Positions 48,437 to 58,428 of a stretch of 64,000 nucleotides of DNA are shown piece by piece (position 1 is the stretch's first letter; every line of letters begins with the position of its first letter). Source of the stretch: Synechococcus sp. UW140 (lineage in GTDB: Bacteria > Cyanobacteriota > Cyanobacteriia > PCC-6307 > Cyanobiaceae). The stretch covers positions 1 through 64,000 of the forward strand of contig CAMCQR010000003.1 of the NCBI GenBank assembly GCA_945877115.1. The letters run 5' to 3'. The translations under genes and the position numbers were made by a program. The notes under the pieces are model-generated. The model was given only the letters and a program-made list of their open reading frames with translations. It searched no databases and was not told the origin of the DNA.

Positions 48437-49735
48437 ATGGCTTCGTTCTCGCGTCGCAAATTTCTGATCACAGCAGCTGGCACGGCTGCTGGCACGGCCT
48501 TCCTGGCTGCTTGTGGCGGCCAGAAGTCGACAACGAAACCAGAAGTTTCCCCAACAGGGAGCGCCAGCAACGAGGTGAAAGGAGCAAACCTGGGCTTCAT
48601 TGCCTTAACGGATTCGGCGCCATTAATCATCGCCAAAGAAAAGGGTCTGTTTGCCAAACACGGCATGCCCGAGGTGAAACTCCTCAAGCAAACGTCCTGG
48701 GCCGCAACCCGAGACAATCTTGAACTTGGCAGTGGCGGTGGAGGGATTGATGGGTGCCATATCTTGAGCCCGATGCCCTATTTGCTAACGGCAGGAAAAA
48801 TAACCAAGAGCAAACAACCCCTGCCGATGTACATCCTTGCCCGGCTGAACCTCCAGGGTCAGGCGATCTCGGCGTCGAAAGCTCTGCTGGATGCCAAGCT
48901 TACGGTTAACAACAAAGAAGGCCTGGCCAAAGGCGCTAGTGGCCTAGGTCGAAAGCTCAAAGCCGCCGTCACCTTTCCTGGTGGCAACCATGATCTTTGG
49001 ATGCGCTATTGGCTGTCTGCCAACGGCATCGATCCCAACAAAGATGCCGATTTAGTCGTGGTCCCACCACCCCAGATGGTGGCTAATATGCAAACCGGAA
49101 CCATGGACTTGTTCTGTGTGGGTGAACCCTGGAACCAGCGCCTAGTCAACAAAAAACTCGGTTATTCAGCTGCGCAGACTGGAGAAATCTGGAACAAACA
49201 TCCCGAAAAATCGTTTACGATGCGGGCCGACTGGGTCGACAAAAATCCCAACGCTTCCGTGGCCCTACTCAAGGCCGTCCAGGAAGCCCAGATTTGGTGT
49301 GAGGACCCAGCCAATCTGGACGAAATGTGTGAAATTCTTGCTCAGGACAAATACATCAAGGCCAAGGTTGAAGACATCAAGCCTCGCCTTACTGGAACTG
49401 TGGATTATGGCGACGGTCGCATTGTCAAAGACAGCCCCTACAAGATGCTGTTCTGGTCGGACAATGCCTCCTTCCCCTTCAAAAGCCACGACGCCTGGTT
49501 TGTCACCGAAGACATGCGCTGGGGGTATTTGCCCGCCAATACGGATTCGGCGGCACTGGTGAACAAGGTCAACCGGAGTGATCTCTGGAAAACGGCCGCC
49601 AAGGCCCTGGGCCAGGAACAGGCGATTCCCGCCAGTGATTCACGGGGCAAGGAAACTTTCTTTGATGGAGTTGTGTTTGACCCTGAGAATCCCAAGGCCT
49701 ATCTCGATGCTTTGAAGATCAAAGCCCTGGCCTGA
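48437..49735 (+). CDS. nrtA: Nitrate/nitrite ABC transporter substrate-binding protein
   Basis: FSRRKFLITAAGTAAGTAFLAACGG export signal; NLGFIALTDSAPLIIAKEKGLFAKHGM, GGGGIDGCHILSPMPYLLT, FPGGNHDLWMRYWLSANGIDP. Confidence 0.95.
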   Translation: MASFSRRKFLITAAGTAAGTAFLAACGGQKSTTKPEVSPTGSASNEVKGANLGFIALTDSAPLIIAKEKGLFAKHGMPEVKLLKQTSWAATRDNLELGSGGGGIDGCHILSPMPYLLTAGKITKSKQPLPMYILARLNLQGQAISASKALLDAKLTVNNKEGLAKGASGLGRKLKAAVTFPGGNHDLWMRYWLSANGIDPNKDADLVVVPPPQMVANMQTGTMDLFCVGEPWNQRLVNKKLGYSAAQTGEIWNKHPEKSFTMRADWVDKNPNASVALLKAVQEAQIWCEDPANLDEMCEILAQDKYIKAKVEDIKPRLTGTVDYGDGRIVKDSPYKMLFWSDNASFPFKSHDAWFVTEDMRWGYLPANTDSAALVNKVNRSDLWKTAAKALGQEQAIPASDSRGKETFFDGVVFDPENPKAYLDALKIKALA

Positions 49736-49814
49736 TTGCCTCCCTGCTTGACCGCCCCTACCCCAGTCGGTCCGCCATGCCGCCTGGGGGTTTTCGACCC
49801 TCCCTTTGAACAAG

Positions 49815-50657
49815 ATGTCCCCCTCCGTTTCTGCGACATCCTTGTCGCAATCCACCCGGAGCCGCCTGTCGAATCCGGTGCTGCGCGGCGCGCTGCCCTA
49901 TCTGGTCTGCATCGGCGGTTTCCTGCTGGTCTGGCAGGCCCTGTCCCTGATCCTTGGCACAGGCAGGCTGCCGGGCCCCATCAATGTGATCGTCGATACC
50001 TGGGATCCTTACATCAGCCAGCCGTTTTTCGACAACGGTGGCACCAGCAAGGGACTGGGCTGGCAGATCCTGATTTCGCTACAACGAGTAGCCCTGGGAT
50101 ATGGCCTCGCCGCCATCGTCGGCATCGCCATCGGCGGCCTGCTGGGCTTGAACCGCTTCATCGGCAAAGGGTTTGACCCCGTGATTCAGGTGCTGCGCAC
50201 CGTACCGCCCTTGGCCTGGTTCCCCATTTCACTGATGGTGTTTCAGAATGCCAACACCTCGGCGATCTTTGTGATTTTTATTACGGCCATCTGGCCGATT
50301 ATTATTAATACCGCTGTGGGCATCAAAGAAATTCCCGAGGACTATACCAATGTGGCCCGTGTCCTGAGACTACGCAAAAGCGAATACATCCGCAATATCG
50401 TGATTCCCGCCACCGTTCCCTATGTGTTCACAGGCTTGCGCATCGCGGTCGGACTGGCCTGGCTAGCAATCGTGGCCGCTGAAATGCTCAAAGCAGATGG
50501 GGGCATTGGCTACTTTATCTGGGATGCCTACAACGCTGGCGGCGATAGCAGCTCAAGTCAGATCATTCTCGCCATTCTTTACGTAGGCCTCGTGGGCCTA
50601 GCCCTGGATCGTTTGGTGGCCTGGGCTGGAACACGAGTTGCCCAGGGGGGGCACTAG
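49815..50657 (+). CDS. nrtB: Nitrate ABC transporter permease
   Basis: NrtB-type permease: VIQVLRTVPPLAWFPISLMVFQNANTSAIFVIFITAIWPIIINTAVGIKEIPEDY. Confidence 0.95.
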   Translation: MSPSVSATSLSQSTRSRLSNPVLRGALPYLVCIGGFLLVWQALSLILGTGRLPGPINVIVDTWDPYISQPFFDNGGTSKGLGWQILISLQRVALGYGLAAIVGIAIGGLLGLNRFIGKGFDPVIQVLRTVPPLAWFPISLMVFQNANTSAIFVIFITAIWPIIINTAVGIKEIPEDYTNVARVLRLRKSEYIRNIVIPATVPYVFTGLRIAVGLAWLAIVAAEMLKADGGIGYFIWDAYNAGGDSSSSQIILAILYVGLVGLALDRLVAWAGTRVAQGGH

Positions 50658-50659
50658 AG

Positions 50660-52756
50660 ATGGATCGTTTTCTCACCATTGATGATGTCACCAAGGTTTT
50701 TCCCCTCAAAGAAGGTGGTCATTACACCGCCCTCAAGGACATCGACCTTGAAATCACGGAAGGGGAATTTGTCTCCCTGATTGGTCATTCCGGTTGTGGC
50801 AAAAGCACTCTGCTGAATCTCCTGGCGGGCCTGACCCAAGCCAGTAGCGGTGGCATTTTGATCGACGGCCGCGAGGTCAGCGAGCCAGGTCCCGATCGCA
50901 TGGTTGTATTCCAGAACTATTCCTTGCTGCCCTGGCAAACCGTCCGCCAGAACGTGGCCTTGGCGGTCAATAACGTCATGGCCTCCAGTTCCCTGGCGGA
51001 ACGAAAACAAATCATTGATCGCAGTATTGCGATGGTGGGTCTCAGCCACGCTGCCGACAAGGTGCCGTCGGAACTCTCGGGCGGCATGAAGCAAAGGGTG
51101 GCGATTGCCCGGGCCCTTTCGATCCGCCCCCGTTTACTGCTGCTGGACGAACCCTTTGGGGCACTCGATGCCCTCACCCGCGGCAATCTGCAACAACAGC
51201 TGATGCAGATCTGCCAGGAGGCTGGCGTCACCACCGTCATGGTGACCCATGACGTGGATGAAGCCCTGTTGCTCTCCGACAGGGTGGTGATGATGACCAA
51301 TGGCCCCGAAGCGGAGATCGGCCAGATCCTCAAGGTGCCCTTTGCCAGGCCCCGCCAGCGCCTGGAGGTGATCGAGAACCCCGATTACTACCACCTGCGG
51401 GGGGAGCTGATCGGCTTCCTCCACCAGCAGCGGCGCCTGCGCCAACACCGCTCCAGCCTCACCGCGGCCGCCACCGGGGCTGCCACCGGGGCTGCAGCAT
51501 CTGGTATCGCCGCGGCCTCCAGTGCCGACAGGCACCAGGCCAGGGCCACCGCCCAACCGCCGGCCCGCAGTCAGGGGCCCCGGGGGGCAGAAACGCTTCG
51601 AATCGGTTTCCTGCCAGGTCTCGACATCGCCCCCCTGGCGCTCGCCCTCGATCAAGGTCTGTTTGATCGGGTCGCCATCGAAGTGGTGCCCGTCCCCTTC
51701 GCCCGTTGGGATCGTCTCGAGGAGAAGCTTCTTGAAGGCGAACTTCAGGTAGCCATCACGTCGGCCACCACGCCCCTGGCCCTCAACCTGGGTTTGGGGG
51801 GCCGGGGCCCCTGGCCTGCCATCACACCGATGACGGTGAGCCGCAACGGCAATGCCCTCTGCATGGCCCGTTCGCTGTTGGTTCAGGGTGTCGAGCGCCG
51901 CGCCGATCTGCGCCAGTGGCTTCTGAACCGGGGCCAACCTCTCACCCTGGCGGTCCCCGACCTGGGATCAATGGCGGAGTTGCTGCTGCGCCACTGGTTG
52001 GCGGCCGGTGGTATCGACCCCGACCAGCAAGTGCGTTTCACACCGCTCTCCCCGATGACGATGGCGGGAGCGCTGCGCACCGAACAGATCGATGGGTTCA
52101 TCGCTGGCCGCTATCGGGTCGCCGAGGCTGTCGAGGATCGCCAGGGCTATGTCCTGGCGACGGATCTGGACATCTGGAGCGGCCATCCCGAAAAAGTGCT
52201 CACCTGTTCGGAGTGGTGGGCCGAAGCCCATCCCCGGGCCCTTGATGCCCTGGGCGCCGGCCTGATGAAAGCTGCCGAACGGTGCGACGACGGCAGCCAG
52301 CGATCCAAGCTGACCAAGATCCTCAGCCAAAACCAATGGCTGGGCCGGCGGGCCGAGATTGCGCTGCAGCGCCAGTTCGATTACGGCAACGATGAAAAGC
52401 CCCAGGCTCTACTTCAGTTCAACCGCTATCACTCAGACCGTGCCCACATCCCGAATCGGGCTGAGGGGGCGTGGATTCTGAGCCAATTCAGCCGTTGGGG
52501 GTGGTGCCCTTTCCCTAGTAACCGGCTCGAACTGATCAGTCAGGTTTATCGCCCCGATCTGTGTGACCGGGCCCTGGCCTTGGCCGGCTACCCCACCCTC
52601 CGTCCCGATCGTCACCCCTTCTGCCTCGCCGACGGCATCCCCTTCGACCAGGACGATCCCCTCGCCTACCTGAAGGCCCTGCCCGGTGCCCCGGTACCCC
52701 CGATCGCCCCGATCCCCCTGCCCAGCCTCTCCGCACCGGCCCTGTTGTCCCCCTAA
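50660..52756 (+). CDS. nrtC: Nitrate ABC transporter ATPase with NrtA-like C-terminal domain
   Basis: Walker A GHSGCGKSTLLNLL, signature LSGGMKQRVAIARAL, then ~400-aa NrtA-like domain (LRIGFLPGLDIAPLALALDQGLF). Confidence 0.95.
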   Translation: MDRFLTIDDVTKVFPLKEGGHYTALKDIDLEITEGEFVSLIGHSGCGKSTLLNLLAGLTQASSGGILIDGREVSEPGPDRMVVFQNYSLLPWQTVRQNVALAVNNVMASSSLAERKQIIDRSIAMVGLSHAADKVPSELSGGMKQRVAIARALSIRPRLLLLDEPFGALDALTRGNLQQQLMQICQEAGVTTVMVTHDVDEALLLSDRVVMMTNGPEAEIGQILKVPFARPRQRLEVIENPDYYHLRGELIGFLHQQRRLRQHRSSLTAAATGAATGAAASGIAAASSADRHQARATAQPPARSQGPRGAETLRIGFLPGLDIAPLALALDQGLFDRVAIEVVPVPFARWDRLEEKLLEGELQVAITSATTPLALNLGLGGRGPWPAITPMTVSRNGNALCMARSLLVQGVERRADLRQWLLNRGQPLTLAVPDLGSMAELLLRHWLAAGGIDPDQQVRFTPLSPMTMAGALRTEQIDGFIAGRYRVAEAVEDRQGYVLATDLDIWSGHPEKVLTCSEWWAEAHPRALDALGAGLMKAAERCDDGSQRSKLTKILSQNQWLGRRAEIALQRQFDYGNDEKPQALLQFNRYHSDRAHIPNRAEGAWILSQFSRWGWCPFPSNRLELISQVYRPDLCDRALALAGYPTLRPDRHPFCLADGIPFDQDDPLAYLKALPGAPVPPIAPIPLPSLSAPALLSP
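51472..51495 (+). repeat. Short 12-bp tandem duplication in the nrtC linker
   Basis: GCCACCGGGGCT GCCACCGGGGCT, encoding ATGA ATGA. Confidence 0.8.
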
Positions 52757-52770
52757 GTGTGCCCCCCTCC

Positions 52771-53583
52771 ATGAGTGCCGTCCTGCCCACAGCCAACCCG
52801 TCCTTTCTCGAGTTCAGCGGGGTGGGCCAGACCTTTACCACCCGTCGCGGTCCCTTTGAAGCCCTTCGGAATATCAATTTGCAGGTGCGACAGGGTGAAT
52901 TTCTTTGTGTCATCGGCCATTCCGGCTGTGGCAAAAGCACCCTGCTCAACATGGTTTCTGGGTTCCTCAAGCCCAGCACTGGTCGGGTGAGCCTGGCGGG
53001 TCAACCGATCGAGCGGCCGGGTCCTGACCGCATGGTGGTATTTCAGAACTATTCCTTACTGCCATGGAAAACGGTCTGGCAGAACGTCAATTTGGCCGTG
53101 CAGGCCGCCCGACCCGAACTCGATGCCGCCACACGCCAACGGGTGGTGGATCATCACCTGGAGATGGTCCACCTCAGTGAAGCGGCCAACAAGAAACCGG
53201 GGCAGATCTCCGGCGGCATGAAGCAACGGGTGGCCATCGCCAGGGCCCTGGCGGTCAATCCGGCCGTGCTCGTCCTGGATGAGCCCTTCGGCGCCCTCGA
53301 TGCCATCACCAAAGAAGAACTCCACGAGGAACTCCTGGCGATCTGGCGCGAACAGAAACCCACGGTTCTGATGATCACCCATGACATTGATGAGGCCCTG
53401 TTCCTCGCCGATCGCGTCGTGATGATGACCAATGGCCCCGCCGCCACGATTGGCGAAATCCTCTCGGTTCCCTTTGAGAGACCCCGCAACCACGACGCGA
53501 TCCTGGCCGACGACCGCTACAGCGCCCTGCGCAATCAGGCCCTTGATTTCCTCTATCGCCGTCACGCCCACGACGACGCTTAA
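52771..53583 (+). CDS. nrtD: Nitrate ABC transporter ATPase
   Basis: GHSGCGKSTLLNMVSGFLKPSTGRV, ISGGMKQRVAIARAL, VLVLDEPFGALDA. Confidence 0.95.
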   Translation: MSAVLPTANPSFLEFSGVGQTFTTRRGPFEALRNINLQVRQGEFLCVIGHSGCGKSTLLNMVSGFLKPSTGRVSLAGQPIERPGPDRMVVFQNYSLLPWKTVWQNVNLAVQAARPELDAATRQRVVDHHLEMVHLSEAANKKPGQISGGMKQRVAIARALAVNPAVLVLDEPFGALDAITKEELHEELLAIWREQKPTVLMITHDIDEALFLADRVVMMTNGPAATIGEILSVPFERPRNHDAILADDRYSALRNQALDFLYRRHAHDDA

Positions 53584-55757
53584 ACCCCCATTTCCCCTGA
53601 TTCCTGGACGGCGGCTTCTAGCCGAACCGCCGCGGCCTTGAGCTCGGGTTGGCGTGAATGGGGACAGAACAATTCGTGCATCAAGAGATTGGCTTCACAG
53701 GCCTTTTCCTGGCTGGCTCCCCAGTGCATCGGCAAAAACAAAGTGCCTGGACGGATCCGCTCCGTAATCTGCACCCTGGCGGCGACGCTGCCACGGCGGG
53801 AGCTTACCTGGGCCCAGGCGCCATCGTCCACGCCGTACCGTTTCGCATCGCTGGGATGGACCTCCAGCAAGGGTTCCGGATGCATCGCCTTCAGCCTTGG
53901 CACCTTGCCCGTACGGGTCATGGTGTGCCAATGGCCCAGATAGCGGCCCACCGTCAGGACTAAGGGGAACGCTTCGCAGGGCGGCTCCCCCAAGCCCAAC
54001 GGTGCATCGCAGAGGAAACGGGCCCGCCCACTGGGTGTGGCAAAGCGGTGGTCGCCGTAGAGCCGCTTCGCGGTGGTTGTGGGATCGCTGCCGGCGGCAA
54101 AGGGCCACTGCTGGGGACCGGCCTCCGCCAACAGCCCATGGCTCATCCCCGAGAGATCACAAACGCGGCCGGCGGTGAGGGCCACAAACTCGGCGAAGAC
54201 ATCCGCCGCCGTAGAAGGGGGGAATTGGGCGCCATGGCCCAGGCGGCGACCCAGTTCGGCGAACACCTGCCAATCCGGGCGCGCTTCGCCGGGGGGGTGG
54301 CGAAACGCCGGCGCCAGGGTGACCCGCCGTTCGGAGTTGGTCATCGTGCCCTGCTTTTCACTCCACTGGGCCGCCGGCAGCAACAGGTGGGCATAGGCGG
54401 CGGTCTCACTGCCGGCGTAGGCCTCACTGAGCACCACCATGGGGCAACGGCTCACCGCAGCGCGAACCCGTTCGAGATGGGGGAGGCTGACCAGGGGATT
54501 GGTGGCCGCCACCCACCAAAGGTCCAGGGCACCGGCCTCCATGGCCTCAATCTGTTCCCAGACGGAAAGACCGGGCGCAGGGTCGATGGAGCCCGGTGCC
54601 AGGCCCCAGGCCTGCTCCAGCTCGGCGCGGTGGCTGGCATCCGCCACAGACCGATAACCCGGCAGCAGCTGGGCCAGGCCCCCAGCCTCACGACCCCCCA
54701 TGGCATTGGGCTGCCCCGTCAGGGAGAAGGGACCGCAGCCCGGTTGACCGATCTGGCCGCTGAGCAGGTGCAGATTGATCAGGCCGCCCACGGTGGCCGT
54801 GCCCTCAACGCGCTGGTTCAATCCCATCGACCAAAGGCTGAGCACGGCACTGGAGCCGGCCCAGAGGCTGGCTACAGCCCGCAGATCGTCTTCAGGGATG
54901 CCGCATAACGCGGCCGTGCGCGCTGGCGTCCAGGCGGCGACATGGGCCTCGAACGCCTCGAAGCCTTCGGTGGCGTTTGCCACAAAGGAACGGTCGATGC
55001 TGCCGGCCTGCAACAGCAGATGGGCGATGCCATGCAACAGGGCCAGATCCGTGCCCGAAGCGATGGCCAAATGCCAGTCGGCGATCGCCGCAGTGGCGGT
55101 GGCGCGGGGGTCGATCACGAGGATCTTCAAGTCACTCCCCTGGCGCTTTTTGCGCTTGGCCAGGCGCTGGAACAAAACGGGGTGGCACTCGGCGGTATTG
55201 GTGCCGATCAACACCACCAGATCGGCTTGATCGATGTCCTCGTAGCAGCAGGGCGGCCCATCGGAGCCCAGGCTGCGGGCATAGCCCGACACGGCCGAAC
55301 TCATGCAAAGGCGGGAATTGGCATCGAAGTTGTTGGTGCCAATCGCCCCTTTGAGCAGCTTCTGGGCGATGTAGTAATCCTCGGTGTGAAATTGACCACT
55401 GCCATAGATCGCGATGGCCGCCGGTCCGCGCTCCTTGAGGGTGGTGTTAATGCGGGCCGTGAGTAAATCAAAGGCCCGCTCCCAGCTGATGCGCTCGAAA
55501 GGCTGGTCCAATCGGGCCCGGTAGGCGGGGTGGAGCAGGCGGTCTTGATCGAGGGTCTCCCCCACCGTGGCGCCCTTGATGCACACCTGGCCCAGGCTCG
55601 AAGGGTGGTGCCGATCCCCCCTGGTGCCCCAGGGCCGGGGCGCCTCGCCCTTCTCCCCGTCGGCGGCTGGCGGCAACATCTGCAGCCCGCAACCGACGCC
55701 GCAGTAGGGGCAGACCGAACGGACCGGTTGACCTGGGGAGGGGGAATCGACAGCCAT
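53580..55757 (-). CDS. narB: Assimilatory ferredoxin-nitrate reductase
   Basis: VCPYCGVGCGLQM, YGSGQFHTEDYYIAQKLLKGAIGTNNFDANSRLCMSSAVSGYARSLGSDGPPCCYEDI; start at MAVDSPSP inferred inside the longer ORF. Confidence 0.97.
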   Translation of the reverse strand: MAVDSPSPGQPVRSVCPYCGVGCGLQMLPPAADGEKGEAPRPWGTRGDRHHPSSLGQVCIKGATVGETLDQDRLLHPAYRARLDQPFERISWERAFDLLTARINTTLKERGPAAIAIYGSGQFHTEDYYIAQKLLKGAIGTNNFDANSRLCMSSAVSGYARSLGSDGPPCCYEDIDQADLVVLIGTNTAECHPVLFQRLAKRKKRQGSDLKILVIDPRATATAAIADWHLAIASGTDLALLHGIAHLLLQAGSIDRSFVANATEGFEAFEAHVAAWTPARTAALCGIPEDDLRAVASLWAGSSAVLSLWSMGLNQRVEGTATVGGLINLHLLSGQIGQPGCGPFSLTGQPNAMGGREAGGLAQLLPGYRSVADASHRAELEQAWGLAPGSIDPAPGLSVWEQIEAMEAGALDLWWVAATNPLVSLPHLERVRAAVSRCPMVVLSEAYAGSETAAYAHLLLPAAQWSEKQGTMTNSERRVTLAPAFRHPPGEARPDWQVFAELGRRLGHGAQFPPSTAADVFAEFVALTAGRVCDLSGMSHGLLAEAGPQQWPFAAGSDPTTTAKRLYGDHRFATPSGRARFLCDAPLGLGEPPCEAFPLVLTVGRYLGHWHTMTRTGKVPRLKAMHPEPLLEVHPSDAKRYGVDDGAWAQVSSRRGSVAARVQITERIRPGTLFLPMHWGASQEKACEANLLMHELFCPHSRQPELKAAAVRLEAAVQESGEMGV

Positions 55758-55928
55758 CGATACAGCAGGGCAAGGCCCTTTGGCGGCAGGGCAAGGCAGC
55801 TTTGGGGATAGCCCAAGGCCGGGGCTGGGTCTTGGATCGCCTTGAAGACCAACCCAGCTTGGCTGGCTACCCTGCCGCCTGGGGGTTTCAAACAAAGGCC
55901 GTTGTCGTTGGGGAAGAAGGCCGATGCC

Positions 55929-56552
55929 GTGAGCCTGCGGGTCTGCTGCCTTTGCGGCGGCCAAAGTCGGCGCATGGGTCAGGACAAGGCCCTGCTACCC
56001 CATCCCGAGGGAGGCACCTGGCTGGAGCGCACCCTGTTGTTGCTGGCAGCCCTGGACAGGCCCCTCACCCTCTTCAGTCACCACCCAGTCCACCACCAGG
56101 TCGCCATGGGGTTGGCTCAGCGCTGGGGCTGGGGCGATCGCCTGGAGCGGCTGGTCGAACCGGAGCCCCGGGAAGGCCCGCTGCTGGCCCTGGCGCGGCT
56201 GATGGAGCATCACCCCAACCAGCGGCTGCTGCTCTGCCCCGTCGACATGCCCTGGCTGCAACCATCGACCCTGGCGGCCTTGGTGGCCGCACCAGCCGAT
56301 GCCTCCACCATTTTGGTGGCCCATGACGGGGAACGTCGCCAACCGCTACTGGGCCTCTACCCCAGTGATGGTCGCCACCGGGCCGCGATCGGGGCGGCCA
56401 CCGCCGCAGGGGAACGGGGCTTGCAGCGCTGGATCGCCACGGTCGGCTGTCAGGAACTGGTCCTGCCCCCGGGGACCTTGCGCAATGCCAATGGTCCCGA
56501 CGACGCCGCCCCGCTCTGGGGAGTCACACCAGCGGTAATGAAACGGCCGTAG
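55929..56552 (+). CDS. mobA: Molybdenum cofactor guanylyltransferase
   Basis: LCGGQSRRMGQDKALLPHPEGGTWLE, LEPEPREGPLLALARLME-type motif, LLLCPVDMPWLQPSTLAALV; GTG start inferred. Confidence 0.88.
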   Translation: MSLRVCCLCGGQSRRMGQDKALLPHPEGGTWLERTLLLLAALDRPLTLFSHHPVHHQVAMGLAQRWGWGDRLERLVEPEPREGPLLALARLMEHHPNQRLLLCPVDMPWLQPSTLAALVAAPADASTILVAHDGERRQPLLGLYPSDGRHRAAIGAATAAGERGLQRWIATVGCQELVLPPGTLRNANGPDDAAPLWGVTPAVMKRP

Positions 56553-56561
56553 CTTGCCGCC

Positions 56562-57620
56562 ATGCAGCAGCCGCACCTCCCAGACCGTCTCGGCCGCCCC
56601 CTCGGGGTGGTGCGTTTGTCCCTGACGGCACGCTGCAACCTGAATTGTCCCTACTGCCGCCCCGATGGCCAGGAGCCTCCCGGGCTGCTGGGGGTGGAGG
56701 AACGGCGGGTGTTGGTGGCCGCCAGCGTCGATCTGGGCGCCCACACCGTGCGATTGACCGGTGGCGAACCGCTGCTGGATGCCGACCTGGAGACCTTGAT
56801 CACGGCGCTGCAACCGCTGCGGCCCCGGCTCAGGCGCATCGCCCTCACCAGCAACGGGCTACTGCTCTCGGCCGAGCGAGCCAAGGCCCTCCGCCAGGCC
56901 GGGCTCGACAGTGTCAGCCTCAGCCTTGATGGCACCGAGGCCATCAGCGTGGCGCGGATGAGTGGCCGCCGAGACGGGGGCTGGGTGCTGGAGCAGGTCC
57001 TGGATGCCATCGACCACGCCCGGGCGGCGGGCTTTGATCCGGCCCAGGGTGGCTTGAAGCTGAACGCCGTGATCCAACGCGACGTCAACGAGGACCAGGT
57101 GCTGCCCCTGGCCTCCCTGGCGCGCCAACGGGGGCTGGAATTGCGCTTGATCGAATACATGGATGTCGGCAACCGCAACGGCTGGCGCCCAGACCAGGTG
57201 CTGGATAGCGCCACCATGGTGTCCCGCATTCACAGCCAGTGGCCCGTGGAGCCCCTCAACCGGGAGGCCCATGCCACCCACAGGCGCTGGCGCTATCGCG
57301 ATGGGGGAGGGACAGGGGCCGCTGATGGTCCCCCGATCAGCACCATCGCCTCAATCAGCGAACCCTTCTGTGGCGACTGCAACCGCCTGCGCATCACCGC
57401 CGATGGCTTTGCCTATCCCTGCCTATTTGCCACCAGCGGCACCGACCTGCGGCCCTGGCTGCTGCCCAGGCCCCAACCGGCCGCCCTGCGCCTGGCCCTG
57501 GCCAACCTCTGGCAAGCGCGCAGCGATCGCTACAGCGAAGAACGGGCCGAGCTGAGGGCGACGGCCAGCTCCCACACCAGCCTGCCCACCCACGCGGAAA
57601 TGGCCTATCTGGGCGGCTGA
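56562..57620 (+). CDS. moaA: GTP 3',8-cyclase
   Basis: Radical SAM LSLTARCNLNCPYCRPDG, VRLTGGEPLLDADLETLI, ISEPFCGDCNRLRITADGFAYPCLF. Confidence 0.97.
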   Translation: MQQPHLPDRLGRPLGVVRLSLTARCNLNCPYCRPDGQEPPGLLGVEERRVLVAASVDLGAHTVRLTGGEPLLDADLETLITALQPLRPRLRRIALTSNGLLLSAERAKALRQAGLDSVSLSLDGTEAISVARMSGRRDGGWVLEQVLDAIDHARAAGFDPAQGGLKLNAVIQRDVNEDQVLPLASLARQRGLELRLIEYMDVGNRNGWRPDQVLDSATMVSRIHSQWPVEPLNREAHATHRRWRYRDGGGTGAADGPPISTIASISEPFCGDCNRLRITADGFAYPCLFATSGTDLRPWLLPRPQPAALRLALANLWQARSDRYSEERAELRATASSHTSLPTHAEMAYLGG

Positions 57621-58123
57621 TCCGGATCTTCGCCGAGGCGGGGCAGCAACTGCACCAGGTTGCAGGGCCGGCAGTTGGCATCCAGCTGGGCGCGGATGAG
57701 CCGATCCCAGCCCGTCAGCACCGCATCCAGGGAGCCGGGCAACACGAACACGATGGTGCCATTGGCCACCCCCGCCAGACAACGGCTCTGCAGGGCGCTG
57801 GTGCCAATCGTCTCGAAGGACAGCACCCTGAACAGTTCGCCGAAGCCGTCGATGGATTTATCCAACAAGGGGGCTACCGCCTCAGGGGTGCCATCGCGCC
57901 CCGTCAAGCCCGTCCCGCCACTGCTGATCACCACCTGAACGGCGGGATCGGCGATCCAGCGACTCACCTCAGCGCGGATGCGGTAGCGGTCGTCGGGCAC
58001 CAGACGCCGCTCGGCCAACTGATGGCCGCCCTCCAGCAGGCGCTGCTGCAGGGCATCCCCGGAGGGATCATCGTTGAGGCTGCGACGGTCAGAAACCGTG
58101 AGTAAGGCGATGGCAAGACCCAC
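57605..58123 (-). CDS. moaB: Molybdopterin adenylyltransferase (MoaB/Mog)
   Basis: IALLTVSDRRSLNDDPSGDALQQRL, VVISSGGTGLTGRDGTPEAVAPLLDKSIDGFGELFR. Confidence 0.93.
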   Translation of the reverse strand: MGLAIALLTVSDRRSLNDDPSGDALQQRLLEGGHQLAERRLVPDDRYRIRAEVSRWIADPAVQVVISSGGTGLTGRDGTPEAVAPLLDKSIDGFGELFRVLSFETIGTSALQSRCLAGVANGTIVFVLPGSLDAVLTGWDRLIRAQLDANCRPCNLVQLLPRLGEDPDQPPR

Positions 58124-58152
58124 GCTCGCAATCAGGGTGATAAGGGCCCATT

Positions 58153-58425
58153 GTGGACGGGCCTGAGCTGGGGGAAGCCATGATGTCCGGGGAATTGCGG
58201 GTGCGCCTGTTCGCCGGTCTGCGCGAGGAGGCCGGCTGGCAGGAACGGAGCCTGGCCCACCAAAGCGGCATGACCGCTGCGGCCGTATGGACGTTGTTGA
58301 ACCTGGGCGGCACCGCTCCCCCCGCCACGGTGCGGGTGGCGATCAACCATGAATTTGCCGCCCTCGACACCCCCTTGGCCCATGGCGACGAAGTGGCCTT
58401 CCTGCCGCCGATCAGTGGGGGTTGA
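58153..58425 (+). CDS. moaD: MoaD/ThiS family molybdopterin synthase sulfur carrier
   Basis: Ends DEVAFLPPISGG with C-terminal diglycine; directly upstream of moaE; start uncertain (58153 or nearby ATG). Confidence 0.9.
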   Translation: MDGPELGEAMMSGELRVRLFAGLREEAGWQERSLAHQSGMTAAAVWTLLNLGGTAPPATVRVAINHEFAALDTPLAHGDEVAFLPPISGG

Positions 58426-58428
58426 GGC

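Noticed and set aside
54048-54908. 286-aa ORF antisense to narB
   Set aside because: Shadow frame of a confidently identified nitrate reductase.
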